14,517 bases of DNA from Gammaproteobacteria bacterium (GCA_012800475.1 JAAZJF010000312.1:1-14517); one strand, 5' to 3'. Shown: positions 1 to 6,415, counted from the stretch's first letter. Notes: generated by a model not told the origin, from the letters alone. Numbers and translations: made by a program.

Positions 1-1358
1 CGCTCTTTATCAGCGGTTGGGTTAGCTCGACAAGCCATACCCATCATATTGCAGAGCTGGGCACGGGTATCGGTGGCCGAAGCGCGGTCAACACGCACGC
101 CAGTGATCAGGCGTTCACCATCAGCCACATTCCAACTAAGCTCACTGAACAGACCATACTGTTTAAACTCAGCATCTTTAGCCCAAGCCATATCCTTGTA
201 GCTGTCACCCGGCCCTTTGCGCGCACGGTGTTCATTTTTCTGCGCATCAACCCCCGCGATCACTTCAACTGCATCCCACTGCCAAGTACCGCTGATTCGA
301 GTACCTAAGGTACGGCGATCAACCGCACTGGCCATAGGCGAGCGCATGGGCATCATCACATCATTGGGATTGGGCGTGCGCAGCTTGTAGTTATCCATCA
401 CATGATCAGCGTAGTTGTAATACACCTGCGCCTCTAAGGCTTTCCAAGTATCGGACAAGTTGGTTTGCTTAAAGCGCAAGCCTAAACTTTCCCGCTCAAA
501 CTGGGTGCCATCCATGCCGCGACCAGCGTAGCGCGATTCACCATCACCGGTGCCAGCCGTTAATTCCAATAAAGTATCGTCAGTTGGCGTCCAGCCTAAA
601 ATAAGATCGGTATTCCACTTATTCCAACGTGACGGCACGCGATCGCCATCACCATCATTGTAGTCATGTGCCTTAGAGGCATTGGCGATCACCCGCGCAT
701 AACCTTCACGACTGCCCACTGCACCATCAATACTACGATCAAAACGGCGATTGGAGCCCACTAGCACACTACTGTTCAAACGGTAATCAGGCTCTTCAAA
801 GTTTTCTGGCTCACGCTCAAATAAAACTGTCGCCGCCGATGCGCCCGGCCCCCACAAAACACTTTGCGGACCTTTAATAACCGTCAACTTATCGTAGGTT
901 TCCGGGCTGATATAGGAACTGGGCGAATCCATCCGACTTGGACAGGCACCGAGCATTTCACCGCCATTGGTGAGCAGCTTAATGCGCGAACCAAACATCC
1001 CGCGAAACACCGGATCACTGTTAACGCCACCACTGCGCACGGCAGAGAAACCTGGAATCGTTTTCAGATAATCGGCCGCATCGCTGGCCGGCACCGGTTG
1101 GCGTGGAATACGCGGATCAGTGACGACTTTAATCGGTGATTGCTGCGCTACGCCGGTAATTACCATGGGTTCCAACTGCATCACAGTCGGCTTATCCGCC
1201 GCATTCACTTGCAAGGGTACGGCCATACATAAACCCAACGCTGCAGCAACGCGCAGAGTGAGAGGATGCAGTATAAAAGTAGGTTTGAGGTGCGTGCGCG
1301 CACCTTGAGATAGCAGATTCTTCATCAGGGTATCCATTATTCGATTCAATAGAGGCAT
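1..1358 (-). CDS. oprC: TonB-dependent copper receptor OprC/NosA (partial, C-terminal part off the left edge)
   Basis: Outer-membrane TonB-dependent receptor that takes up copper. About 452 residues are present: signal peptide (hydrophobic core about residues 36-51, ending VNAAD), a TonB-box-like stretch (LEPMVITGV), the plug domain (DYLKTIPGF, FRGMFGSR, VIKGPQSVLWGPGAS) and the first beta-barrel strands. Copper ligands match the P. aeruginosa OprC site: a CxxxM motif (C139, M143 in CPSRM) and an HxM motif (H319, M321 in ADHVMDN). The 180-residue distance from Cys to His equals that in OprC as I recall it. I chose ATG 1358 because ACAGG lies 5-6 nt upstream; in-frame ATGs at 1337 and 1325 are alternatives with poorer ribosome binding sites. 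It lies 15 nt downstream of the DUF2946 gene, so the two are probably co-transcribed. The reading frame is open to base 1. Family assignment is firm; OprC versus the denitrifier name NosA cannot be decided. Confidence 0.93.
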   Translation of the reverse strand, partial: MPLLNRIMDTLMKNLLSQGARTHLKPTFILHPLTLRVAAALGLCMAVPLQVNAADKPTVMQLEPMVITGVAQQSPIKVVTDPRIPRQPVPASDAADYLKTIPGFSAVRSGGVNSDPVFRGMFGSRIKLLTNGGEMLGACPSRMDSPSSYISPETYDKLTVIKGPQSVLWGPGASAATVLFEREPENFEEPDYRLNSSVLVGSNRRFDRSIDGAVGSREGYARVIANASKAHDYNDGDGDRVPSRWNKWNTDLILGWTPTDDTLLELTAGTGDGESRYAGRGMDGTQFERESLGLRFKQTNLSDTWKALEAQVYYNYADHVMDNYKLRTPNPNDVMMPMRSPMASAVDRRTLGTRISGTWQWDAVEVIAGVDAQKNEHRARKGPGDSYKDMAWAKDAEFKQYGLFSELSWNVADGERLITGVRVDRASATDTRAQLCNMMGMACRANPTADKE

Positions 1359-1373
1359 TGCTGCCTGTGAGAT

Positions 1374-1805
1374 TTAAGCGAATACGAATACCGGCGGTGC
1401 ACGCGAATGCCTGAAACTGTAACTGACAGCTAACAATCGCACCCAGCGCGGCATTGTTGCAAGCCACTGCACAGCAGGCAGCACAGGGAGTGCCAGCCAC
1501 ACCGCGAGAATCAACGGCGGACTGAGGGTTAATAAATCACAATAACCACACAAAGCCAACGCCGCCACCCACTCTGGCGCACCTACAGGCGCTGAGTGAT
1601 GGCCCATTAATGCATGGTAATCAACAGGCTCTTGCTGGGGTGCGTGTGAATGCGCATCGTGCTCAAGGTGATGTACAGCAGAATGCTCTGCCTGCTGCGT
1701 CGACATAACTTGCACAGCGGACAGTAAAGGACCCACATGAATCATCAACATGGCAAACAAACCCAGCCATATTGCGATGACATCACTGCGGCGCTGCTGC
1801 GTCAC
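1374..1805 (-). CDS. DUF2946 family membrane protein, His-rich, copper-receptor operon partner
   Basis: Small membrane protein of 143 residues. It has a hydrophobic N-terminal segment (about 9-31), then a His-rich loop with about nine His between residues 41 and 70 (HSAVHHLEHDAHSH, HALMGHH), a second hydrophobic region (about 79-118) containing a CGYC pair (C86, C89), and a C-terminal RAPP motif. This layout fits DUF2946 proteins, which commonly sit beside OprC-type copper receptors in Pseudomonas. The His and Cys clusters suggest metal binding, probably copper; that role is inferred and no biochemical function is established here. I chose GTG 1805 because GGGGG precedes it by 7 nt. An in-frame TTG at 1835 would add ten residues but has no visible Shine-Dalgarno sequence. 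It is the first gene of the operon with oprC. Confidence 0.8.
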   Translation of the reverse strand: MTQQRRSDVIAIWLGLFAMLMIHVGPLLSAVQVMSTQQAEHSAVHHLEHDAHSHAPQQEPVDYHALMGHHSAPVGAPEWVAALALCGYCDLLTLSPPLILAVWLALPVLPAVQWLATMPRWVRLLAVSYSFRHSRAPPVFVFA

Positions 1806-1866
1806 CCGATTACCCCCATGCTCATACACATCCAATTTGTACTATTGAGGGTGCAAATAGTGGCAT

Positions 1867-1887
1867 ACATTCCCACAGTGGTAATGT
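1867..1887. promoter_or_regulatory. Candidate operator upstream of the copper operon (21-bp inverted repeat)
   Basis: ACATTCCCAC and GTGGTAATGT flank a central A. The arms are reverse complements except for one mismatch (C1872 against T1882). It sits about 60 nt upstream of the chosen DUF2946 start, where a repressor or activator could act. It does not match the CueR, Fur or Anr consensus sequences I know, so no regulator is assigned. Confidence 0.35.
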
Positions 1888-1918
1888 GTCAGACTGTCGC
1901 AGCCAAAAAACTAAAACA

Positions 1919-2020
1919 ATAAAAAACCATTAAACAGTCTAAATAAGCATAAAAAACCTATAAAATTAAAATAAAACACAATAAAAACCATTTTTAAAAC
2001 ATTACTTGCAATAAAAAACC
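1919..2020. repeat. Four phased ATAAAAAACC repeats (30-32 bp period)
   Basis: ATAAAAAACC begins at 1919, 1949 and 2011. A fourth copy one A shorter, ATAAAAACC, begins at 1981. Start-to-start spacings are 30, 32 and 30 bp, close to three helical turns, so the A-tracts would face the same side of the helix. The sequence between copies is AT-rich but not conserved. This may give an intrinsic bend or binding sites for a nucleoid protein or an Lrp-like regulator; the function is inferred. Confidence 0.6.
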
Positions 2021-2129
2021 TCGACCTATACCTTTATCATCAACCACATGCCGTACAGTCAAACCACTGTGTTATCAGTCTGCGCTGCGTCCATGTTGAA
2101 TTGAGTAATTGACGCTAAAGGATCACGTT

Positions 2130-3806
2130 ATGCCTATGTTGAGCAACCCTGCGAGCAAATACCGCGCCTACCCTGTATTGGATTTACCCGATCGCACCTG
2201 GCCCAGTAAAACACTGACCCAAGCACCTCTGTGGTGCAGCTCGGATTTGCGCGACGGCAACCAGTCTCTTATTGAGCCGATGAGCCCAGAGAAGAAATTG
2301 CGCTTCTTTAAGACACTGGTGGATGTGGGCGTTAAAGAAATTGAAGTCGCTTTCCCTTCAGCGTCACAAACGGACTTTGATTTTGTCCGCCTGCTGATTG
2401 AAGACGGACATATCCCCGAAGACACCACCATTCAGGTGCTGACTCAGGCCCGCGAAGACTTGATCGCGCGCACCTTTGAATCACTTAAAGGCGCACCTAA
2501 AGCCATTGTGCATATGTACAACGCGGTTTCACCGGCCTTTCGCCGCATTGTCTTTAATCAAGATAAAGACGGTGTAAAAGCCATTGCCGTGCATGCAGCA
2601 GAACTCTTTAAAAAATATGCAGCGCAGCAACCTGAAACCCAGTGGACATTCCAGTACTCACCAGAAACCTTTAGCGCCGCTGAAACACCGTTCGCCGTTG
2701 AAGTCTGTAATGCAGTACTGGAGGTTTGGCAGCCCACACCCGACAACAAGGTGATTTTAAACCTGCCTGCCACCGTTGAAGTGGCCATGCCCAACGTATA
2801 TGCCGATCAAATCGAATGGTTTGGCCGCCATATCAATCACCGCGACAGCGTGATTATCAGCCTGCACACCCACAACGACCGTGGCACTGGTGTGGCGGCG
2901 AGCGAATTAGGCTTACTGGCCGGCGCGGATCGCGTTGAAGGCTGCTTGTTTGGCAATGGTGAGCGTACCGGTAATGTGGATTTAGTCACCTTAGCGCTGA
3001 ATCTGTACACCCACGGCATTCACCCACAACTGGACTTCTCCGATATTGATGCGGTGCGCAAAGTGGTGGAAGAATGCAATCAAATTCCCGTACACCCACG
3101 TCACCCCTATGCAGGTGATCTAGTGCACACGGCATTCTCAGGCTCGCACCAAGATGCGATTCGCAAAGGCTTTGCCCAACGCCAAGCCGGTGACATCTGG
3201 GAGATCCCTTACCTGCCCATTGATCCAGCCGATATTGGTCGTGATTACGAGGCGGTGATTCGCGTCAACAGCCAATCAGGCAAGGGTGGGGTCAGCTATT
3301 TACTTGAGCAAGAATACGGCATGCAATTACCCCGTCGTATGCAAATCGAGTTCAGCCAAGTGATTAAAGCCGAAACCGACCGCTCCGGCTTAGAAGTTAC
3401 GGCCACGCAAATTTACGGCTTACTGGATCGAGAATACCTGCAGGCCAACACGCCTTACGCGCTGCAAAAACATCGCTTACAAGAAGAAGATGGCACGTGC
3501 ACATTAAGTACTGATGTCGCAGTGGATGGTGTACTGCAGACATTAGAAGGCAGCGGCTCAGGTCCATTAAAAGCACTGGTGGCAAGCCTGCCCATGGCCG
3601 TTGAGATTATGGATTACACCGAGCACGCCATAGGCAGTGGCTCTGATGCACAAGCAGCTGCCTATATTGAGCTGCGTCTACCGGGTCAACGCCCTGTGTT
3701 TGGTGTCGGTGTGCATAGCAATATCACCACCGCCAGTATCCATGCATTATTTAGCGGCATTAACCGCGCACTCGCCAGTGCGCAAGCAGCGCAACAATCG
3801 GCTTAA
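2130..3806 (+). CDS. leuA: 2-isopropylmalate synthase
   Basis: Cytosolic enzyme that condenses acetyl-CoA with 2-oxoisovalerate to give 2-isopropylmalate, the committed step of leucine synthesis. The protein is 558 residues, the long-form LeuA length known from Pseudomonas and actinobacteria. The N-terminal TIM-barrel carries LRDGNQ (about 40-45, metal ligand D42), HTHND (246-250, metal ligands H246 and H248) and GNGERTGN (275-282). The C-terminal part (about 430-558) matches the leucine-sensing regulatory domain, with GSGSGP and GSGSDAQAAAY stretches. I chose ATG 2130 because AAAGGA ends 7 nt upstream; a TTG at 2109 is in frame but lacks a binding site. It is transcribed alone, with leuB and leuCD not in the window, and ends at a strong terminator. 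Leucine feedback inhibition is known for the family. Nothing upstream looks like a Leu-rich attenuator peptide. Confidence 0.97.
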   Translation: MPMLSNPASKYRAYPVLDLPDRTWPSKTLTQAPLWCSSDLRDGNQSLIEPMSPEKKLRFFKTLVDVGVKEIEVAFPSASQTDFDFVRLLIEDGHIPEDTTIQVLTQAREDLIARTFESLKGAPKAIVHMYNAVSPAFRRIVFNQDKDGVKAIAVHAAELFKKYAAQQPETQWTFQYSPETFSAAETPFAVEVCNAVLEVWQPTPDNKVILNLPATVEVAMPNVYADQIEWFGRHINHRDSVIISLHTHNDRGTGVAASELGLLAGADRVEGCLFGNGERTGNVDLVTLALNLYTHGIHPQLDFSDIDAVRKVVEECNQIPVHPRHPYAGDLVHTAFSGSHQDAIRKGFAQRQAGDIWEIPYLPIDPADIGRDYEAVIRVNSQSGKGGVSYLLEQEYGMQLPRRMQIEFSQVIKAETDRSGLEVTATQIYGLLDREYLQANTPYALQKHRLQEEDGTCTLSTDVAVDGVLQTLEGSGSGPLKALVASLPMAVEIMDYTEHAIGSGSDAQAAAYIELRLPGQRPVFGVGVHSNITTASIHALFSGINRALASAQAAQQSA

Positions 3807-3825
3807 ACACTATATTTAAGCCATA

Positions 3826-3863
3826 AAAAAAGCCCTTGCTCATCACTGAACAAGGGCTTTTTT
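3826..3863. terminator. Bidirectional Rho-independent terminator between leuA and grxD
   Basis: A perfect stem of 13 bp, AAAAAAGCCCTTG (3826-3838) against CAAGGGCTTTTTT (3851-3863), encloses a 12-nt loop. The GC core is flanked by an A-run on one side and a T-run on the other, so it can stop transcription in both directions. It lies 19 nt after the leuA stop and 38 nt after the grxD stop, serving both convergent genes. Confidence 0.93.
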
Positions 3864-3901
3864 GATTGTGCTTACGAGCCGAACACACGACTCACCTGCA
3901 C

Positions 3902-4228
3902 TTAAGCATCAACTTTAGCAGTTGCCGCTTTAACGATTGTTTCTAACTCACCACTTTCATGCATCTCAGTGATGATATCGCAACCACCGACTAACTCACC
4001 ATCCACCCACAGCTGTGGGAAGGTTGGCCAGTTTGCATAAGCTGGCAGGTTTGCACGAATGTCTGGATTAGCAAGAATATCAACATAAGCAAACTTTTCA
4101 CCACAAGCCATTAACGCTTGAGTTGCGCGCTGTGAGAAACCACACTGCGGCGCATTTGGAGAACCTTTCATGTACAGCAAAACGGGGTTACCTGCGATTT
4201 GCTCTTTAATAGTTTCGATGATATCCAC
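3902..4228 (-). CDS. grxD: Monothiol glutaredoxin Grx4
   Basis: Monothiol CGFS-type glutaredoxin of 108 residues, very close to E. coli GrxD (115 residues). It binds a glutathione-ligated [2Fe-2S] cluster at a dimer interface and passes clusters between Fe-S assembly and target proteins in the cytosol. Visible features: LLYMKGSP, the CGFS active site (about residues 29-32), FAYVDIL, YANWPTFPQLWVDGELVGGCDI with the glutathione-binding TFP and GGCD motifs. I chose GTG 4228 because GAGG lies 6 nt upstream and the protein then begins MDIIETIKEQI, aligning with the E. coli start. A longer frame from TTG 4243 would put the binding site inside the gene. A likely -10 (TAGAAT on the minus strand, 4294-4289) lies about 60 nt upstream, but no good -35 is visible. 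A 17-bp palindrome sits between that -10 and the start. Confidence 0.96.
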   Translation of the reverse strand: MDIIETIKEQIAGNPVLLYMKGSPNAPQCGFSQRATQALMACGEKFAYVDILANPDIRANLPAYANWPTFPQLWVDGELVGGCDIITEMHESGELETIVKAATAKVDA

Positions 4229-4241
4229 AATCCACCTCGAC

Positions 4242-4258
4242 AAATATGTTACATATTT
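4242..4258. promoter_or_regulatory. Perfect 17-bp palindrome upstream of grxD
   Basis: AAATATGT (4242-4249), a central T, and ACATATTT (4251-4258) form a perfect inverted repeat. It ends 4 nt upstream of the grxD Shine-Dalgarno sequence (GAGG, 4238-4235) and 13 nt upstream of the start codon. A dimeric transcription factor bound here could block initiation or elongation. The RNA could form only a weak AU hairpin, so a DNA operator is the more likely reading. I do not recognise the regulator. Confidence 0.4.
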
Positions 4259-4578
4259 CGCTCATCAATGATTGAGCACCTGCGGCGTATTCTAGCCTAA
4301 AACCCAGTACAACGCTCTGATTTAAACCAACTAAAATAAAGCCTCATGTTTTCATCCCACCCGCCAGCACCACACAAGCGCTCGTCAGGCCAAACACCAC
4401 ACATCGACCAAGAAGAGATCACTGCGTTTGCAAAGGGTACCCATTACCTTATAAGATTCAGTCGCAATTGTAAGGCAGTTATATCGCCATCAAACTCAGG
4501 TCTTGCCGCAAGCAGCAGTTGTACTTGCAGGTGCAAAAGGCTTTATTGGAATTTTAATCTCTCCGGTACCCTATCACC
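4259..4578. other. Intergenic region between grxD and the ABC ATPase gene
   Basis: Gap of about 320 bp between divergently transcribed genes. It contains the probable grxD -10 (4289-4294, minus strand). A weak candidate promoter for the ABC gene is TTCAGT (4457-4462), a 17-bp spacer and TATATC (4480-4485). An open frame at 4346-4603 (85 codons) has Ser/Cys/Arg-rich composition, no binding site and runs 25 nt into the ABC gene, so I do not call it. A different frame from about 4455 to 4580 reads as plausible hydrophobic peptide (VVLAGAKGFIGILIS) but has no start and opens after a stop; it may be a gene remnant or chance. Confidence 0.4.
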
Positions 4579-5691
4579 ATGGATAATCAAGGTCCTTTAC
4601 TGAGCCTCACCGATTTAAGTTGCGGCTATCAAAAACAGATCATAGTGCAAGACCTGAACCTGCACCTTAATACAGGCGATATCGGCTGCTTATTGGGCCC
4701 TTCAGGTTGCGGTAAAACCACAACATTGCGTGCTATTGCAGGCTTTGAGCCGGTGATGCACGGCTCGATCAGCTTAGCGGGGCGCGAAATCTCACGACCC
4801 AACTTTACCTTAGCGCCCGAAAAGCGACGCATTGGCATGGTGTTTCAAGATTACGCCCTGTTTCCGCACTTAAGCGTAGAAAACAATATTGCGTTTGGCA
4901 TTCGCAAACAGCCTAACGCCAAGCGCATCACGCAAGAGCTATTAGAGTTGGTCAAGCTTGATGCATTGGGCGACCGCTACCCGCATGAATTATCCGGCGG
5001 CCAGCAGCAACGCGTGGCATTGGCGCGCGCTCTAGCACCTGAACCCCAGCTTTTGCTGATGGATGAGCCCTTCTCTAACTTGGACGGTGAACTGCGTCGC
5101 AGCTTAAGCCGTGAAGTGCGTGATATTTTAAAACATCGCGGCACCAGCGCTATTTTGGTCACTCACGACCAAGAAGAAGCTTTCGCGATGAGCGATAACG
5201 TCGGCGTGTTTAATAAAGGCAAACTGGAGCAGTGGGACTCGCCTTTTAATTTGTACCACGAACCCCTCACGCCCTTTGTCGCCAGCTTTGTGGGGCAAGG
5301 GTACTTTATTCGTGGGCAAATGCTGACCAATGACAGCGTGCAAACTGAACTGGGGGTGATTCGCGGCAACCGTGCTTATAACTGGCCGGCAGGCAGCACC
5401 GTTGACGTTTTACTGCGCCCCGATGACATTATTGATTCACCTGAAAGCCCATTACGCGCGCATATTATTGGCAAAACCTTTTTAGGCGCAGCCACTTTAT
5501 ACCGCTTAGAGCTGCCCACAGGTAATCAACTGGAAGCCATTTTTACCAGTCATATTGATCATTTCCTCGGTGAAAATGTGGGAATTGCGGTTGCTGCAGA
5601 TCACTTGGTGGCCTTTGCCACACCTGGCACCGTTGCCGCGCACAGCAGCCTACCTATGACAGGTGTGCGCCGTTATAGCGCGAACACTTAA
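4579..5691 (+). CDS. ABC transporter ATP-binding protein, FbpC-like (iron(III)/polyamine type), orphan
   Basis: Cytoplasmic ATPase subunit of an ABC importer, 370 residues. Visible motifs: Walker A GPSGCGKT (40-47), Q-loop Q90 (MVFQDYALFPH), signature LSGGQQQR (138-145), Walker B LLLMDEP (158-164), D-loop SNLD (166-169), H-loop H196. A C-terminal TOBE-like regulatory region follows (about 240-355). The linker GKLEQWDSPFNLYHEP and length fit the FbpC/PotA/CysA group and most resemble iron(III)-type FbpC; substrate is inferred only from this. No permease or periplasmic binding protein gene is adjacent, which is unusual for this group. An in-frame stop at 4555-4557 leaves ATG 4579 as the only ATG start, yet no Shine-Dalgarno sequence precedes it. 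All ATPase motifs are intact, so it is not an obvious pseudogene. It converges with ybaK. Confidence 0.88.
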   Translation: MDNQGPLLSLTDLSCGYQKQIIVQDLNLHLNTGDIGCLLGPSGCGKTTTLRAIAGFEPVMHGSISLAGREISRPNFTLAPEKRRIGMVFQDYALFPHLSVENNIAFGIRKQPNAKRITQELLELVKLDALGDRYPHELSGGQQQRVALARALAPEPQLLLMDEPFSNLDGELRRSLSREVRDILKHRGTSAILVTHDQEEAFAMSDNVGVFNKGKLEQWDSPFNLYHEPLTPFVASFVGQGYFIRGQMLTNDSVQTELGVIRGNRAYNWPAGSTVDVLLRPDDIIDSPESPLRAHIIGKTFLGAATLYRLELPTGNQLEAIFTSHIDHFLGENVGIAVAADHLVAFATPGTVAAHSSLPMTGVRRYSANT

Positions 5692-5708
5692 TGCACTCCT
5701 AAATACCA

Positions 5709-5741
5709 CAGCAGTCGCGCTGTACAGTAAAACGACTGCTG
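5709..5741. terminator. Hairpin between the convergent ABC and ybaK genes, possible weak terminator
   Basis: CAGCAGTCG (5709-5717) pairs perfectly with CGACTGCTG (5733-5741) around a 15-nt loop. It sits 17 nt after the ABC gene stop and about 48 nt beyond the ybaK stop. No T-run follows on either strand, so it is not a canonical intrinsic terminator. It may protect mRNA 3' ends or work with Rho. Confidence 0.4.
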
Positions 5742-5789
5742 CCTTGCCTCTTGCCTTGTCAGACTTGTGCGCTACTGTGCGATCGCGCT

Positions 5790-6266
5790 TCACTCAAGAA
5801 TAGCGGCAATAGCTGCACACTGACCTCGCGTTAAACTTAAAAGATCGGCAGCCGCCAACTCCACTTCTAAACCGCGACGCCCGGCACTGATATACACAGT
5901 GGCAAACTGCTCTGCGCTGCAATCTAAAAAAGTGCGCAATGCTTTTTTCTGTGCCAAAGCACTGATCCCCCCAACCACATAACCCGTGGCGCGCTGCGCT
6001 TGTTGCGGATCAGCCATTTCAGCTTTTTTGACTCCAGCGCAAGCGGCTAAAGCTTTTAAGTTCAGCTGCCGATGCACCGGTAATACCGCCACTAACAATT
6101 CACCTGTTTCAGTGCAGGCCAGTAATGTTTTAAACACACGCTCTGGCAGTAAACCTAATTTCTGCGCTGCTTCAAGGCCATAAGATGGAGCTCGCGCATC
6201 GTGCTCATAACTGTGGACCTGATGCGCTATACGCTGTTTTTTCAATAAGTTAATTGCTGGTGTCAT
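5790..6266 (-). CDS. ybaK: Cys-tRNA(Pro)/Cys-tRNA(Cys) deacylase YbaK/EbsC
   Basis: Free-standing editing enzyme of 158 residues that hydrolyses Cys mis-charged on tRNA(Pro), supporting prolyl-tRNA synthetase fidelity in the cytosol. The sequence follows E. coli YbaK (159 residues) from the first residue: MTPAINLLKK, YEHD, the VFKTLL segment with the catalytic-type lysine K46, KKAEMADP, QRATGYVVGGISALAQKK and RRGLEVELAAADL. I chose ATG 6266 because AGGAG lies 8 nt upstream and the N-terminus then matches the family. An upstream in-frame start at 6338 would add 24 residues with no homology. It is divergent from the efflux operon and occupies the place where related pseudomonads carry the pump's TetR- or MarR-type repressor gene. 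No functional link to the pump is evident. Confidence 0.95.
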   Translation of the reverse strand: MTPAINLLKKQRIAHQVHSYEHDARAPSYGLEAAQKLGLLPERVFKTLLACTETGELLVAVLPVHRQLNLKALAACAGVKKAEMADPQQAQRATGYVVGGISALAQKKALRTFLDCSAEQFATVYISAGRRGLEVELAAADLLSLTRGQCAAIAAILE

Positions 6267-6370
6267 CACTGCTGCTCCTGTGCTTATTACACATGCCTGT
6301 ACTGCTGGACAACCGCAGTCATGCACGCCACTATACAAAACCTATACAGAAGCGATCATCAAATAAGAGC

Positions 6371-6399
6371 TTACGAACATACACTAATGTATGTATATT
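6371..6399 (+). promoter_or_regulatory. Predicted promoter of the efflux operon with embedded operator
   Basis: TTACGA (6371-6376) as -35 and TATATT (6394-6399) as -10 are separated by exactly 17 bp. The whole spacer is filled by the inverted repeat described in the next entry, an arrangement typical of repressor-controlled promoters. Transcription would start near 6406 and leave a leader of about 117 nt before the adaptor ATG. The -35 is a weak match. Confidence 0.55.
6377..6394. promoter_or_regulatory. TtgR/AcrR-type operator
   Basis: ACATACA (6377-6383), CTAA, and TGTATGT (6388-6394) form a perfect inverted repeat with 7-bp arms. The half-sites resemble those of the E. coli AcrR operator, and the wider stretch 6371-6400 resembles the P. 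putida TtgR operator as I remember it (about 23 of 30 positions, including the -10). A TetR-family repressor of this type is therefore the likely ligand. Its gene is not in the window. Confidence 0.6.
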
Positions 6400-6415
6400 A
6401 CTCTGTTGAATGAAA

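Larger units (their letters stand above)
1806..2129. other. Divergent intergenic region between the copper operon and leuA
   Basis: This non-coding stretch of about 324 bp is bounded by the DUF2946 start on the minus strand and leuA on the plus strand. It is strongly AT-rich between about 1905 and 2020. It holds a 21-bp near-perfect inverted repeat (1867-1887) on the copper-operon side and a ladder of four A-tract repeats (1919-2020), listed separately. I see no convincing sigma-70 promoter: TTGCAA at 2006-2011 with TATACC at 2027-2032 has only a 15-bp spacer. An 18-codon open frame at 2048-2104 has no ribosome binding site and no run of leucine codons, so it does not look like an attenuation leader. 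Confidence 0.6.

Noticed and set aside
864..1500. Open frames on both strands across the start of oprC and the end of the DUF2946 gene
   Set aside because: They are out-of-frame shadows of the two real genes, which have strong family motifs in their own frames.
1919..2020. CRISPR-like array made of the A-tract repeats
   Set aside because: The repeat unit is only about 10 bp, the spacers are AT-rich and related in composition, and no cas genes are present.
2006..2032. TTGCAA/TATACC as the leuA promoter
   Set aside because: The spacer is only 15 bp, so it is not a convincing sigma-70 promoter.
2048..2104. An 18-codon open frame upstream of leuA as a leader peptide for attenuation
   Set aside because: It has no Shine-Dalgarno sequence, only two scattered Leu codons and no terminator/antiterminator pair after it.
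4229..4243. Five extra N-terminal residues of grxD from a TTG start at 4243
   Set aside because: The extension covers the GAGG binding site, and homology with GrxD begins at the GTG at 4228.
4265..4275. Short inverted repeat TCAAT-G-ATTGA near the grxD palindrome
   Set aside because: Five-base arms in AT-rich sequence are expected by chance.
4346..4603. 85-codon open frame upstream of the ABC gene
   Set aside because: No ribosome binding site, low-complexity Ser/Cys/Arg composition, and it overlaps the well-supported ABC gene in another frame.
6267..6338. A 24-residue N-terminal extension of YbaK
   Set aside because: The family starts at MTPA, and AGGAG is placed correctly for ATG 6266.
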